From positions 11,656,001-11,720,000 of the forward strand of contig OZ234501.1 in the NCBI GenBank assembly GCA_965153455.1: 64,000 bases of DNA, given 5' to 3'. Both the position numbers and the translations under genes were made by a program. Positions 1-10,985 of this stretch are shown in pieces. The DNA is from Sphagnum compactum. Lineage: Eukaryota > Bryophyta > Sphagnopsida > Sphagnales. Within the stretch, counting starts at the first letter, position 1. Each line of letters starts with the position of its first letter. The notes under the pieces were generated by a model. It did no database searches and had not been told where the DNA came from. It saw only the letters and a program-made list of their open reading frames with translations.

Positions 1-1859
1 GGGTGAATTTTGGTGAATTTGTTGGCAGTTTACTTATTTTTTAAATAAGGAATTTGACACAGAATAGTCTTTTTAACATTTTTTGCAAAATGGTGGAAAA
101 TTAGCCACAAAAATAAAATAAAATTTCATTTCCACCCACTAAAATTAGGGGTTAAGAAACTGGGGTGCTTTTTAGGCTAACTAAGCAAGTTTGTTTTTGT
201 CACATCGTTTTGGGTCGCCAATAAATGGCTGAGATCATTTAATTTTTAGAAAACTCATCAAAATTTATCAAACATTTCTGCACTTGTAACTTGTAGATAT
301 TTTTATTTTTTCAATATTATAATATCAAGAATTTGGCGAAATTTTCCCAAAACATTAGCAAATTAGGCGAATTTACACTTACAAGGAAAACAAATTTACT
401 AACATTTCCAAATTTTTGGGTTAAAAAATGGCAAAATTTGTTGAAAGAAAAACACTACTTGAGAATACAAGATACCATACTACCTTTTACTATTCCTTCA
501 TCTTCTTGCCAAATATTTATTTATTTATTTATTTTTCACTTTCCTAAAATTTGGGCACTTTCAAAGACCTGGTCATGTTCACATATAATAAATGAAATAA
601 CCATGCACAATAAACAACAATAAAATTTCTAGAACTTCTGGCACTATGGACAAATAATTTTTAAAAAAAATCAGCATTTACTGAATATAATTTAATGCCA
701 AAATAGTAAATGTAACTAGGGGGTATAGTCAAAAATGAAAAAAAAATTCACCAAAACCCATGATGACAACTTCCTACTCTTTTGTATAAGCAACATATCA
801 CCAAAAAACAATTTATGACAATTCTTGTACTTATAATTTTCTTTTTAAAAAATCACAATAATAATCTATGACCAATTCATTGAGAGATTTGTAAGGTGAT
901 TTTAATGAAATACTACAATTAATTTCATTAAATTCATTAAATTAATTAAATTTCATACAAACCTCTAGATTCATACCAAACCTTTAGATATAGTACTTGA
1001 TAGTCAGTTTTTCTAATTAATTTATTTCATGCCCCCAATTTGTGGATACTATATAAATAGCCTATATACCTTAGATTTAGCATTTGACAATGAGTATTTT
1101 TTTTTTGGGAGTATTTTTGGTGGGGGGAGATAATTAATTAATTAATTTGGCAATATATAATTATGCACCTTATATTTATCAATTGATATAGCCTAGTGGG
1201 TTGCTAATAAAATTCATTTGATGAGACCCCCTTTTAATTGCAGATACCTACTACTACTACTACTACTACTACACCTACCTATACACTAAACCCTAATACA
1301 CTAAACCCTAATATCTAGCAGTTGATAGTGGGGCTTTTGATGAATACCACACTTGGATTTAGGGTTTGCAGTTGGTACTAGGTAGTGGGTTGTTTAATGA
1401 AGTCAATTGATGTCCCTCCTCCCCACTTTGTAGTAGTAGAGGCAATGTTGTGTTGTACACACCTCCTTATTACAAAACCAAGTTTCTTTTCTTTTTGTTG
1501 GAATGTTGTTAGAACTCAGAAGAAGATGTTGGTGGATTTGGATGATGATGGCTTTTTAGGGTTTCTGGGTGTAAAAATAACACCTTCTGACACACCATCA
1601 ATCACATGGCCTTCAAAATCCATTTTTGGGTACAACTCAATGTTAAGTGTGAAATATGCATTTTCTTCTCTCTTTTTTTTTTTTCCCTTTTTCTCATGCT
1701 TTTGTTTTTAATGCGACCCTGCAAAACTTTATTAATACACACACCGTAGATTTGGAAAATGTACAAAGGAATAAGAAAAAGGAGAAAGGAGAATTTACAA
1801 GATATGACAAGTTAGCTCAAACTAGATGTCAAAATCTCTCCATATCCAAAAGTGTCTCG
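1..1859. other. Gene-free AT-rich interval
   Basis: No open frame here looks like a protein. The sequence is AT-rich with poly-A/T runs, short ATTT runs near 515-535, a (CTA)n tract near 1249-1271 and two copies of a CACTAAACCCTAAT motif near 1285-1312. A segment at about 1736-1800 resembles sequence just after the first direct repeat at 48.66 kb, so part of this interval belongs to a dispersed repeat family. Confidence 0.6.
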
Positions 1860-1979
1860 AGTGATGCAAACATGTAACACTCTATTGTAAGAAAGATGAT
1901 GCAAACATGTAACACTCTATTGTAAAAAAGATGATGCAAACATGTAACACTATATTGTAAAAATCATGATGCAAACATG
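1860..1979. repeat. 35-bp tandem repeat, about 3.5 copies
   Basis: The phrase GATGCAAACATG begins at 1863, 1898, 1933 and 1968, giving an exact 35-bp period. The first three units continue with TAACACT(C/A)TATTGTAA. No coding role is visible. Confidence 0.9.
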
Positions 1980-2639
1980 AGCGACACTTGACAAGAAAAA
2001 GGGGGTAGGGGGGCACAAGTGACAAAACAAGCCCAACTAGGCCACTAGAGGTTTTGCCTTACTTGTGACACAAGACGAGCACCATCAATAGTTTTAAGAA
2101 AAATAAGATTTTCAAAGAAGTTCAAAGTAACACTTATAGCAAGATTTTCAAACTAACTCAAGCTAATACTTTAGTAAAATCTATAGATTGAACTCATGCC
2201 ACCAGGCTTAAGTGAAGAAGTTCACATAAGCAATTCAATGGTTTATCCATTCGTACTATCTCTATTCTTCACACCCTCTAGCCACCCAAAAGGAGTTTTC
2301 TCTATCCCCAACTTTCACACAAAACAAACAAGAAAAAAGTGGAGAAGAAAAACACGGTTTGTATTTAATTATTTATTTTAAAATCTCAATAATCAAGAGC
2401 CAAACTAGATGTCATCCTTCCAATACCCATATAAGATAAGTTATATGAAGTTGCAATGAACAAGGGGTCCACAAGAAAAGAAGAGGTTTCTTAACCTAAT
2501 CGGAAGTAGTTTTTAAAGGTAATGTCCAGAGTTGTGTGGGTAATCATGTTAGTTGGTTAGTTACTTGGAAGTAGTTCTGGTTCCAAGCACTTGAACCTTA
2601 ATTAAAACTTGTTTGAAGTTTTATAATTGATTTTGAACT

Positions 2640-4511
2640 TGAATCGAGGTTAAGATAGGGTTTGAGATCCAAGTGGAGAATTAGTTCCCCCTACAAAAGA
2701 GGTCTCGCCTCACCCTTTCAATCATTTAAATTTTATTTTATTTTAAAGGAAGTGTCTTACCTTAAAAGTAATTTTCATGAAAGAAAATTTAAAGAAGATT
2801 TGTCATTGTCTATAGCTAAAGGGTTAATGTCTTTGTCTTTTGTTGAGGCCCCATTTTTTTGGAGGCTAGCTTTGAAACATGATTCTCATTTTATTTTATT
2901 ATCTAAGAAGTGAACCTAGTCAATGAAATCTTGCCTAGGATGGCAAAGAAAATCAAGGACTTTGAATCTTATAATTCTTGCATTATGAATTTTGATTTAT
3001 GGATGTTTAGAATAAGAGCGAGCACTTTGTTCTCATTGTGCATTTTTTGAATGATAAATGGGAGCCTTGTCATGTAATCATCAATTTTTTTAAAATAGCA
3101 AAGACCTTTGGGAATGCCATGGATTTGCAAGTTAGTGAAATACTTGCAAAACATGGGTTCAATGCTTAGGTTATTGCTTATGTCAAAGATGAAAGAAATA
3201 ACTTCTCAACCATGACTATTACATTGACTTTTGTTATTTGATGTGAAATGCTAAACTTGGCAATACCCATTTGTAAGGACATGTTGAAGACATGTTATAT
3301 TTAAGTGTTGTCAACATGCCACATATGATTGTAAAGTTTTTATTTGCCTAATTTTTATTTCCATCAAAGAAACATAGTCCATTTGCAAAAAACTATCAGA
3401 TGGACAAAACATTTGGGAAGGGACAATAAAAGTGGCACAAGGCATTTATGGCTTCTTGAGTGCCCCCACATAAGTTCAAGACTTTGGTCAAAACTTGGAT
3501 TGTTTCATGAATTATCTTGTTCCAAGAAACTTTCGAATTCAAGCACACATTGCCTTCAATTATGGAAGTCAATAGTCCACAAGTTTGGGTTGTAGCCCAA
3601 ATTATTGTGGATACTTTGGGTCTTGTGATTCAACAACGTGTGTTGAACCAAAGTTGAGGTTTGGTTTCATTTTTATGCCCTTATTGTGACCATATCACTT
3701 GTACGTCAAATGTAGGCGGATTATTTAACACTTGACATTAGTGAAATCTAAGACTTTGATGACAAGTTCCTATGATAATGCATGCAAAAAAGGTGGTACA
3801 AGTTTTGAATCTTTTCATTTCGTTTATGATTTCTTTTCAAACTTGCAAAGTTCACAATGTGTTGGCAATGATGTTAGACCCTCATTACAAGGGCTTGGGT
3901 TTGTCATTCAATATGTTAGGCAAGGAAAGGGCTCTTTGAATTGTAGGTGAGTATGACATATAGGTAGTGTTCCCGATCCTTTTCTATGCATTTAAGTTTT
4001 TGAACCCAATTGAGGTAAGTGAAAGAACTCCTAGATTTGAATCCCAAACTAATGAATTCAAAAGTTTGTATGATTTCATGGAAACTAATGAGGACAGGGG
4101 TTGTTAATTGTGAAAGAATAGTTGACCCATTTTCGAATATAGAAAGTACTAAAAAGGAATGTTAAAAATCCATTAGCATGATGGAAAGCTCATGAACAAT
4201 ATTTTTTATGTTGGATTATAGCCCAACAAGTGTTAAGAATTGTTGGCTCTCAAATTGTAGGTATTTGCATGAACCTAAAACACTCTTGGTTGGGCATGGA
4301 CAACTTTGAGATGCTTATAACTATTGAGAAAATTTGGTTTAATGATGCCAATCTTGGAGGTTGTGCAGCCATGGATAGAGATGAGCATGTTGGTGGTTTG
4401 TTATCCATGGAGAAATTCATGGAGATGGAAGAAACCTTAATAGATGAAAATGAGGATGTAATTGCATCAATTGGGCTTTTGGATTTGGAAGATGATAAAA
4501 ATAGGTTTTGA
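2640..4511 (+). pseudogene. Decayed hAT-type transposase, copy 1
   Basis: Conceptual translation of the plus strand, switching frames, gives pieces in the order expected for a plant hAT-superfamily transposase. At about 2810-2875 there is SIAKGLMSLSFVEAPFF. Near 2990 there is NFDLWM, like the SFDLWM core motif. At 3320-3420 there is a stretch like the His/Cys-rich middle region followed by KTIRWTKH. At 4230-4511 is the C-terminal dimerisation-type end, with SWLGMDNFEML and an acidic FMEMEETLIDENED tail. Stops and frameshifts interrupt every part, so the copy is dead. Family assignment comes from remembered relatives, not a search. Terminal inverted repeats and a target-site duplication were not found. 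Confidence 0.65.
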
Positions 4512-7500
4512 GTAAATTATATTTTTTGTTATTTTCATCTTTCAAATATGTTTTTCCTTCAAGTTTGATGCCTGTTTTTGTTGAAGTTGATGTATTCAAT
4601 TTGTTCTTTTTGGTTGGTATAGGTCTTGAAGCAATTTTGAAAGGGCCTATGCCATAAAAATGGATATGATATTTTGGATTTTTTTTATACAAAAAAAAAA
4701 TTGCTCAAAATTATGCTTTTTTTTTGTTTCTTCCTTGTTATGCCACTTTACAATTATGTTTCTTGATTTTGTTGAACTTGGAAACATTTGAGAGCTAATT
4801 TCAAGGTGGCAAGATGACACATTTCAAAATTAGCATACAAGTGCGTGAGATGGGAAAACATGAAACCAATTGACATAAAAAAATAAAATTGTACTGATCC
4901 ATTAAAAATAATACTATAAATTTAGAGTTCAAAATTAGGTTAATTTAGCTCTTATTGACTGTGTGAAAACTTTGTAAAAATTGGGATGTTTTTGGGAATG
5001 AAAATTATACCTTTGTTTAAAAATGTTTTTGTGATGCTTTGGGTTTTGAAACCTAACTAAGAGGTTACCCAGAAACTACCCTAACCTACCCTAAAATTGA
5101 AAACTAGTGTTCTTTTAAAAAATAAAAAGGAATCAAAACCAGAACCACCTGTTGAAATTTTTTTAAAAAAATCCGGAATCAAAATTGGGTCCTGATTTTG
5201 GAAAAAAAAAAAACCCAAAACACGAATAGAACTAGTTCCTTAATCAATAATTAATTATCGAAATTGGAGGTTCAAAGTTTAATCCCTCACATTTTGCAAG
5301 TTGTTATACAACTAATGAAAACTAATCCATGCTTCATGCAAGTACTTATTGGTTAGGGTTCATTGGTTAGGGTTTACATAGAACTAACCAGGGTATCTTA
5401 CATCCTAACCTTGATACCCAAAGTTGAAAAGGGTTAAAGACCAAGTCAGGTTCTCAACCTCCTCGCCCGATTATTAAAACATGCTTCATAAGCTGTGAGG
5501 TTTGAAGTTTGAACCCATGACCTCCTAGAGGGCAAAAGAGCATTCCCTTGAGCTTCCATTTGTGGACTATAATATTAGAAGAATATGGGATAACATTAGG
5601 AACATACTAATTGTGAACTATTTGTTATATTGGTAGCCCTTGCCTTGCATTATCGGGAACATACGAAGTTGAATGGGAACTTAGAGGAACCTTATGGGGA
5701 ACGGGGGAACAAGACCCCTTTAGTGGCATGCCTTCACCTCAATTCTTCAAGTTCCCCCACATGCACCCAAATCTTATAAAGAAAGAAAATTTGGGCCTGT
5801 TCGATTCATACTGGTCCACCTCATTGGACATTTGGGATCCTTTCCTTGAAATGTGTTGAGCACCAATAGCCAAAAAATGGACCATTATCATTAATTTCCA
5901 TATCCAATGTTTAGTATAAATGTTTACCCCTCTCCCACCCATAGACAATAAGAATTGGCCTTAGAAGAAATAAGAATCGAAAACATTGTGAATGAGCATT
6001 TAATAGTTACAATTGGACCAATCATGGTGGTCGATCAATCGAGTTGTGATCAATGATTTTGGTAACAAGGGCTTTTGTAGCCCACATCATATGAAATATT
6101 TTGGCAAAACAAACTATTTATGGCTCAACAAACTATTTCTAACAACACAAGTGATGCCCTCTTCATCCATAAAATTGACAAGCTAACCACTTTTCTTCTA
6201 TTGCAGGATATGCTCACTAGGGTGTTTTTTCAACCATCTTTAGAGCCCTATCTATGGAGCCAAGGTTATATAATACACACACAAGTGTATTTCAAGGGTT
6301 TTGGAATAGGCATGTGCATAGGTTGTGAAGAAAAAACCATTTGACCAATAAGATTATTGCAATTGGTGTGTTGAATCATTTTAATGAGTTGTCTTAGATG
6401 AACTAGGAATTTAATGTTGTAATAGGTGGATTGAATTGATTTGAAGAGTTTTCTTTTAATGAACTAACAAATCAATGTTGTAGTTGAAACTATATATATA
6501 CATGTTTTTTTTATTTTAATTTTATTTTAATTTTTAAAAATATATATATATATATTTTTGCATGTCTTTCACAAGTGATCCATGATCTATTTCCAAAAGA
6601 CATGCAAAGTGAGGTGAGATGTTATGATTGAGTGAAAGAACTTGAATGAGTGTCATTTCTCCTTCTAACAAGAATCTACTAGCATACTTTACTTGCATGT
6701 TCAACCTAGTAACTTGCAACCTCCTTTCATAATAACAAGTAAGGTTCTCGGTGCAATGCAATTGATTACTAATGCCTTCAAATTCATGAAGGAATTTCAG
6801 TTTATAGCATAGGATTTTGCATACATGGATGATGGAGTGAGGAATATTGTGTAAGTATGAAGTTTTACGGTTAATTAAAACTAATCAATTACTTATAAAG
6901 TTCAGCAGACTTCTCATTCAAAAAAAGTTCAATTTGTTTACTTGAAAAAAAGTTGAACCTATGTACAAGATTTATTATTATTTCTAAAAAAAAATTGTTG
7001 GCAAGGTTCCAATTTTAATTCGTCCCATCACAAGAATTTGAACCCCAAGTTTGACACTCCAAACCAAGAACTTGTTAACTCTAGTATGAAATATGAACAT
7101 GATATTGCTCCTTTGAGATTACAAAGATAAAAAAGTTTTGCCCCAAACAACTCAAATCATAGTTTCAAAGAGAATTGTCATGAATAGTGTGCATATGAAA
7201 ATATTAATGGTTTTGTAATATTGTAATACCTTTTCAAGTTATTTTTTAATTTTAATAAAAAATTAAATCATTTATGGAAATGTTGAACATTTTAGAAACT
7301 ACTTGTTTAAAATGTTGAAATCTAACAAAATTATTACTGGTATATGCCAAAAATTTGGGAATTGGGCAAGTGTTTTGCGGTGCCTAAATTCTCTATCACA
7401 TCACATTGGTCACATTGAGTTGTTTACTTGGTCCCTTGTTTCTCTCCTTTTTCAATGTAGACCCTAAACCTTAAAATTTATTAAATTTTTTTTTTTTTAA

Positions 7501-8259
7501 AAGGAAAGCCACCTTAGGATGTCGAGTGCAAGAATTGAAAAATCTCATTTAAGGTTTAGGGTTTTTTTTTCTTCTAATAAATGGAGGACCACTTCTCCTC
7601 AATTCACATTTATTATTTGCACAACCTTATACAGGCACAAAAATGATTTACACTGGATCATGTAAGTAAGCGTATGTCAGAATGATTTACACATATTTTT
7701 GGGTGGTACTTGGAAGTGTAAATGGGTTGACATACACAAGGGTAAGTGTAAGGGTAATGAATCCGGCAGTGTACATGTAAATGATTTACAATTACATAGT
7801 TGTTATACACGGTATTTACACATCGTTTACACTTACAACCAGTGTTGGTTAGGTCGGGGTTTTTTCTTAGAAGAACTATTTGGGTTTGTCGGTTCTGGGT
7901 TCAAGGCAAGGCCAGTTTTAGTCCTTGATGTGAGATGGTTTCAAGGTCAAATTGTAAGTTGGTTTTGAGATTAATTTTTTTTTTCAAAAAAAACTTTGAA
8001 GCTACAATCTTTTGGAATTGTACTATTGAATTGATTTTCTACACATTTTTCTATTGTTTGTGCTATCCCCAACTATTTGAACTGGAAGAACAGCCTTTAC
8101 CTCCACAATTTATTGAGCAATGCAAAAATAGTGGCAGAATCTGCCAGTTTGCAGGTAGTAGTAGTAGTAGTAGTAGGTAGGGAGAGAGAGGCCAGAATAA
8201 ACCCACACCCACCACCAGTTCACGATGCAGGATGGATGATATGTGGACAGGAAAAACTG
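4512..8259. other. Gene-free AT-rich interval
   Basis: No gene is supported. The interval has simple AT tracts (for example (TA)n near 6535-6560), a fragment near 5100-5250 with CCGGAATC/AACCAGAACC phrases also seen near 21.07-21.18 kb, and a (GTA)n tract at about 8155-8178. Short open frames at 6120-6344 and 7699-7968 have no recognisable domain and AT-driven codon use. Confidence 0.55.
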
Positions 8260-8600
8260 TTTCTCACATCCAAGTTTAGTTATTTACTTTTCTTTTCCAA
8301 CACCCGCCCATAAAACTAAAACTGAGACTGCAAATAGGGGGGGGGGGGGCGGGGGGACGGACTAGGTACCAACAGCAAGGACCATTCATTATGATTGGGT
8401 CAATGAGATAGAGAGAGCGGCAGTCATATCATATTTATTACACTCTTCTCTAGCAGGTGTCAAGCTTTGCTATGCTTTCTACCTGCCTCAGCAAACTGCT
8501 CAAAAATGAAATCCTGGCCAAAACCATTTTGCTGAGCCAAACGTGGTTTGGCTTTTCTTGATACTTACCTGTCAATTCACTATCCACGTCCATCTACCTA
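8195..8600. repeat. Dispersed repeat family, copy A
   Basis: About 8270-8600 aligns with 46.93-47.27 kb. Shared phrases in the same order include CTCACATCCAAG / CTCACATTCAAG, GAGACTGCAAAT, ATTATGATTGG, CTCAGCAAACTG and GAGC(C/T)AAAC. The upstream part (GATGCAGGATGGATGATATG) recurs near 10.42 kb, and a diverged form is near 9.78 kb. This suggests a non-autonomous mobile element or decayed larger element. No terminal repeats could be fixed. Confidence 0.6.
8337..8356. repeat. Poly-G tract
   Basis: An almost uninterrupted run of G with a single C, inside dispersed repeat copy A. Confidence 0.9.
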
Positions 8601-8914
8601 CCCAGTAGTCACCAATTGCTTTGCTTACATTCTCTACCTACTACCTATCTATGATTCTTACCCACTTACATATATAGGTAGTTAACTAAGTACTGTGAGG
8701 GGAAAGCAGGAAGGTTTATAAGTTACTGAAGTGGAACCTTGGTAACTTTGTTGTGGTTCACCTACTATTGTGTCATAATGGTTTTCCAATGGATGATGCA
8801 ATGCATTAGTAGGTGCTGGGTCACATTAAAACTTTCAATATTGTTTTCCTCAAAAGCAAAGTTCTCTCATCAAGATCAGGTTTTTTTTTTTTTTCCCTTC
8901 AATTTTATGATTTA

Positions 8915-9247
8915 GGGCCACTTTAGATGAGGGTTTGGGGTCCAATGAAATAGAGCAATCCTATTGGCTGAGACCCAAAAAATTGGACTCATGGCCTTTA
9001 GATGAGGATCGAAGACCAAAAGGTGACAAATCAAGGCTTAAATCTATATGTTACTATATTGGAGGGAAAATCAATTGGTTCAAACCCAAAAAAAAAAAAA
9101 AAGCTAAAAAGGAGAGCTCATGATTTGAAGAACCAAGATGCAAACTAAGGTTTAAGGCAGGTTCCAACTCAAGGATTCAATTTGCTTCAAATGTGTCCAA
9201 ATTGGGTCCTACAAATTTGGACCCTAGACCCTCATCTAAAGGGAGCC
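8915..9247. mobile_element. Tourist-like MITE (PIF/Harbinger type) with TTA target duplication
   Basis: The 333-bp element has 31-bp terminal inverted repeats. The left end starts GGGCCACTTTAGATGAGGGT and continues TTGGGGTCCAA. The reverse complement of the right end starts GGCTCCCTTTAGATGAGGGT and continues CTAGGGTCCAA; 26 of 31 positions match. Both ends are flanked by TTA (8912-8914 and 9248-9250), the 3-bp target duplication expected for PIF/Harbinger-derived MITEs, whose termini typically begin with a G-rich GGGC/GGCT block. There is no transposase inside, so it is non-autonomous. Confidence 0.75.
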
Positions 9248-9944
9248 TTAGTCTTACTGGCAATCATCCACAAGAGGAATTAGCCAAAATTGGCTACAAG
9301 TCACAGAGGAAAGTAGAAAATTTCAGAGAAAAAAATTCCTTGAAATTTGACAATTTTGATGCATTTCAGACCTATGACTTTTTGTTTGGCAAATCTTGCT
9401 GAAATAGTTAAGTTTTTTGAAAAAAGAAACTAACCCAATCTGAATTATTTCAGAATTTCAATAATAAATGGTCTTTAAGTATATTCTAAGTCTAGCAGCG
9501 AGTTTCAAAATTATCTTGTGTTTTTTTTGAATTGGGTTCAATTCTCTATAATTTCGACAAACCGTCCTTAGTTTTTTCTTTTCTTAACTTGCCCTCTTAA
9601 GAATTAATTAGTGCTAAACACAAGTGATAGGTACAATAATTTTCAACAATTTGTGACATATTTTATTACAATATGTGTGTGTTGTGTGTGGCTCCATTGG
9701 AACAAGAGATTAACTTACTTGTCACCCAAAGTCTTCAATTGATCATCCAGCCAGATTGAACCAACAGCCACCAAATGCACCATAAGGGATGGATGATGGA
9801 TGGATAGGAAGCACTTTTCCATTCCAGTTCCATAGCTAATCAGAGTAGTTAACCCAATTGCTGTTCCATAAATTATACCTATTAACAACCCACTAGCCCT
9901 TACCTACCTACTTAACCAGTGTTGGGTCACTTATTGTTACCCTA
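9248..9944. repeat. Non-genic interval with a dispersed repeat fragment
   Basis: Around 9262-9325 the plus strand reads HPQEELAKIGYKSQRKVEN. A related fragment at about 50910-50975 reads QPQEDLATFGYKTHREIKN in the same sense. The protein-level likeness suggests pieces of one transposable-element family. No complete gene is present. Confidence 0.5.
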
Positions 9945-9972
9945 CTTACCTACTACCTACCTACCTACCTAC
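9945..9972. repeat. (TACC)n-like microsatellite
   Basis: Repeated CTACC/TACCTAC units. The same motif is the core of the minisatellite at 10.54-10.98 kb. Confidence 0.8.
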
Positions 9973-10137
9973 TGGACCTATCTTTTACAGGATAGGTTAC
10001 CAAGTAGGTGAAGCCTGACATGAAGTAGCTGGTAGGTTGTAGATTCCAATGGAGTTTTGGTTCATCTTCTTTGAGAGAGAGAGAGAAAGAGAAGTCTCTC
10101 TGGACCCAAATCCAATTTCTAATAAACTTTGATTTGA

Positions 10138-10193
10138 AAAATAAATAAACAAATAAATAAATAAATAAATAAATAAACAAATAAATAAATAAC
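10138..10193. repeat. (AAAT)n microsatellite
   Basis: About a dozen AAAT units with occasional AAAC variants. Confidence 0.9.
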
Positions 10194-10384
10194 TAAAGAA
10201 ATTGGTCTTTTAGTACATAGTTGTTGAATGACAAAATCTTGTTGTTAAAGATCATGTTCTGTCATTGTGGATAATAATACCTATGTGGACCAAGCACTAG
10301 CCATCATAGAAGCTCTCAACATGGTTGGTAGGGTTTGGCACCAGGAACATGGCAGGCTGCAACACCACCAGGAGTACCAACCCA

Positions 10385-10495
10385 CATGGTACCCACCAGA
10401 AGCACCCACCAGCACACCATGCAGGATGGATGGATGGATGGATGGATGATATGTGGACAGAAAAAGCACTTTCTCATTGTATTTGTGTCTCATCA
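10385..10495. repeat. (GGAT)n within a dispersed repeat
   Basis: CATGCAGGATGG followed by further GGAT units, then ATATGTGGACAGAAAAAGC. It is a relative of segments near 8.22 kb and 9.78 kb. The open frames over this tract come from the repeat and are not genes. Confidence 0.75.
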
Positions 10496-10539
10496 CTAAC
10501 CATGGTGCTTAGTTATGTAATTAACCATCCATATGTACC

Positions 10540-10985
10540 ACTTACATTCCTTTACCTACTACTACCTATGATACCTATTACCAATTTACATAGTAGCACT
10601 TACATTCCCTACCTACTTACACATGATACCTACCTACTTACATACCCTACCTACTTACGTATGATACCTACCCATTTACATTCCCTACCTACTTACATAT
10701 GATACCTACCCACTTACATACCCTACCTACTTACGTACGATACCTACCCATTTACATTCCCTACCTACTTATGTATGATACCTACCCACTTACATACTCA
10801 CCTACTTACGTATGATACCTACCCATTTACATACCCTACCTACTTACGTATGATACCTACCCAATTACATACCCGACCTACTTATGTATGATACCTACCC
10901 ATTTACATTCCCTACCTACTTACGTATGATACCTACCCACTTACATACTCCACCTACTTACATATGATACCTACCCACTTATAGT
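10540..10985. repeat. 38-bp minisatellite, about 10 copies
   Basis: Tandem units with the core CCCTACCTACTTACGTATGA continuing TACCTACCCATTTACATT. Variants swap CACTTACATA for CATTTACATT. The period is about 38 bp. There are no stop-free long frames and no gene-like flanks. Confidence 0.9.

Noticed and set aside
10540-10985. CRISPR-like array
   Set aside because: The units are head-to-tail without unique spacers, in plant nuclear DNA; it is an ordinary minisatellite.
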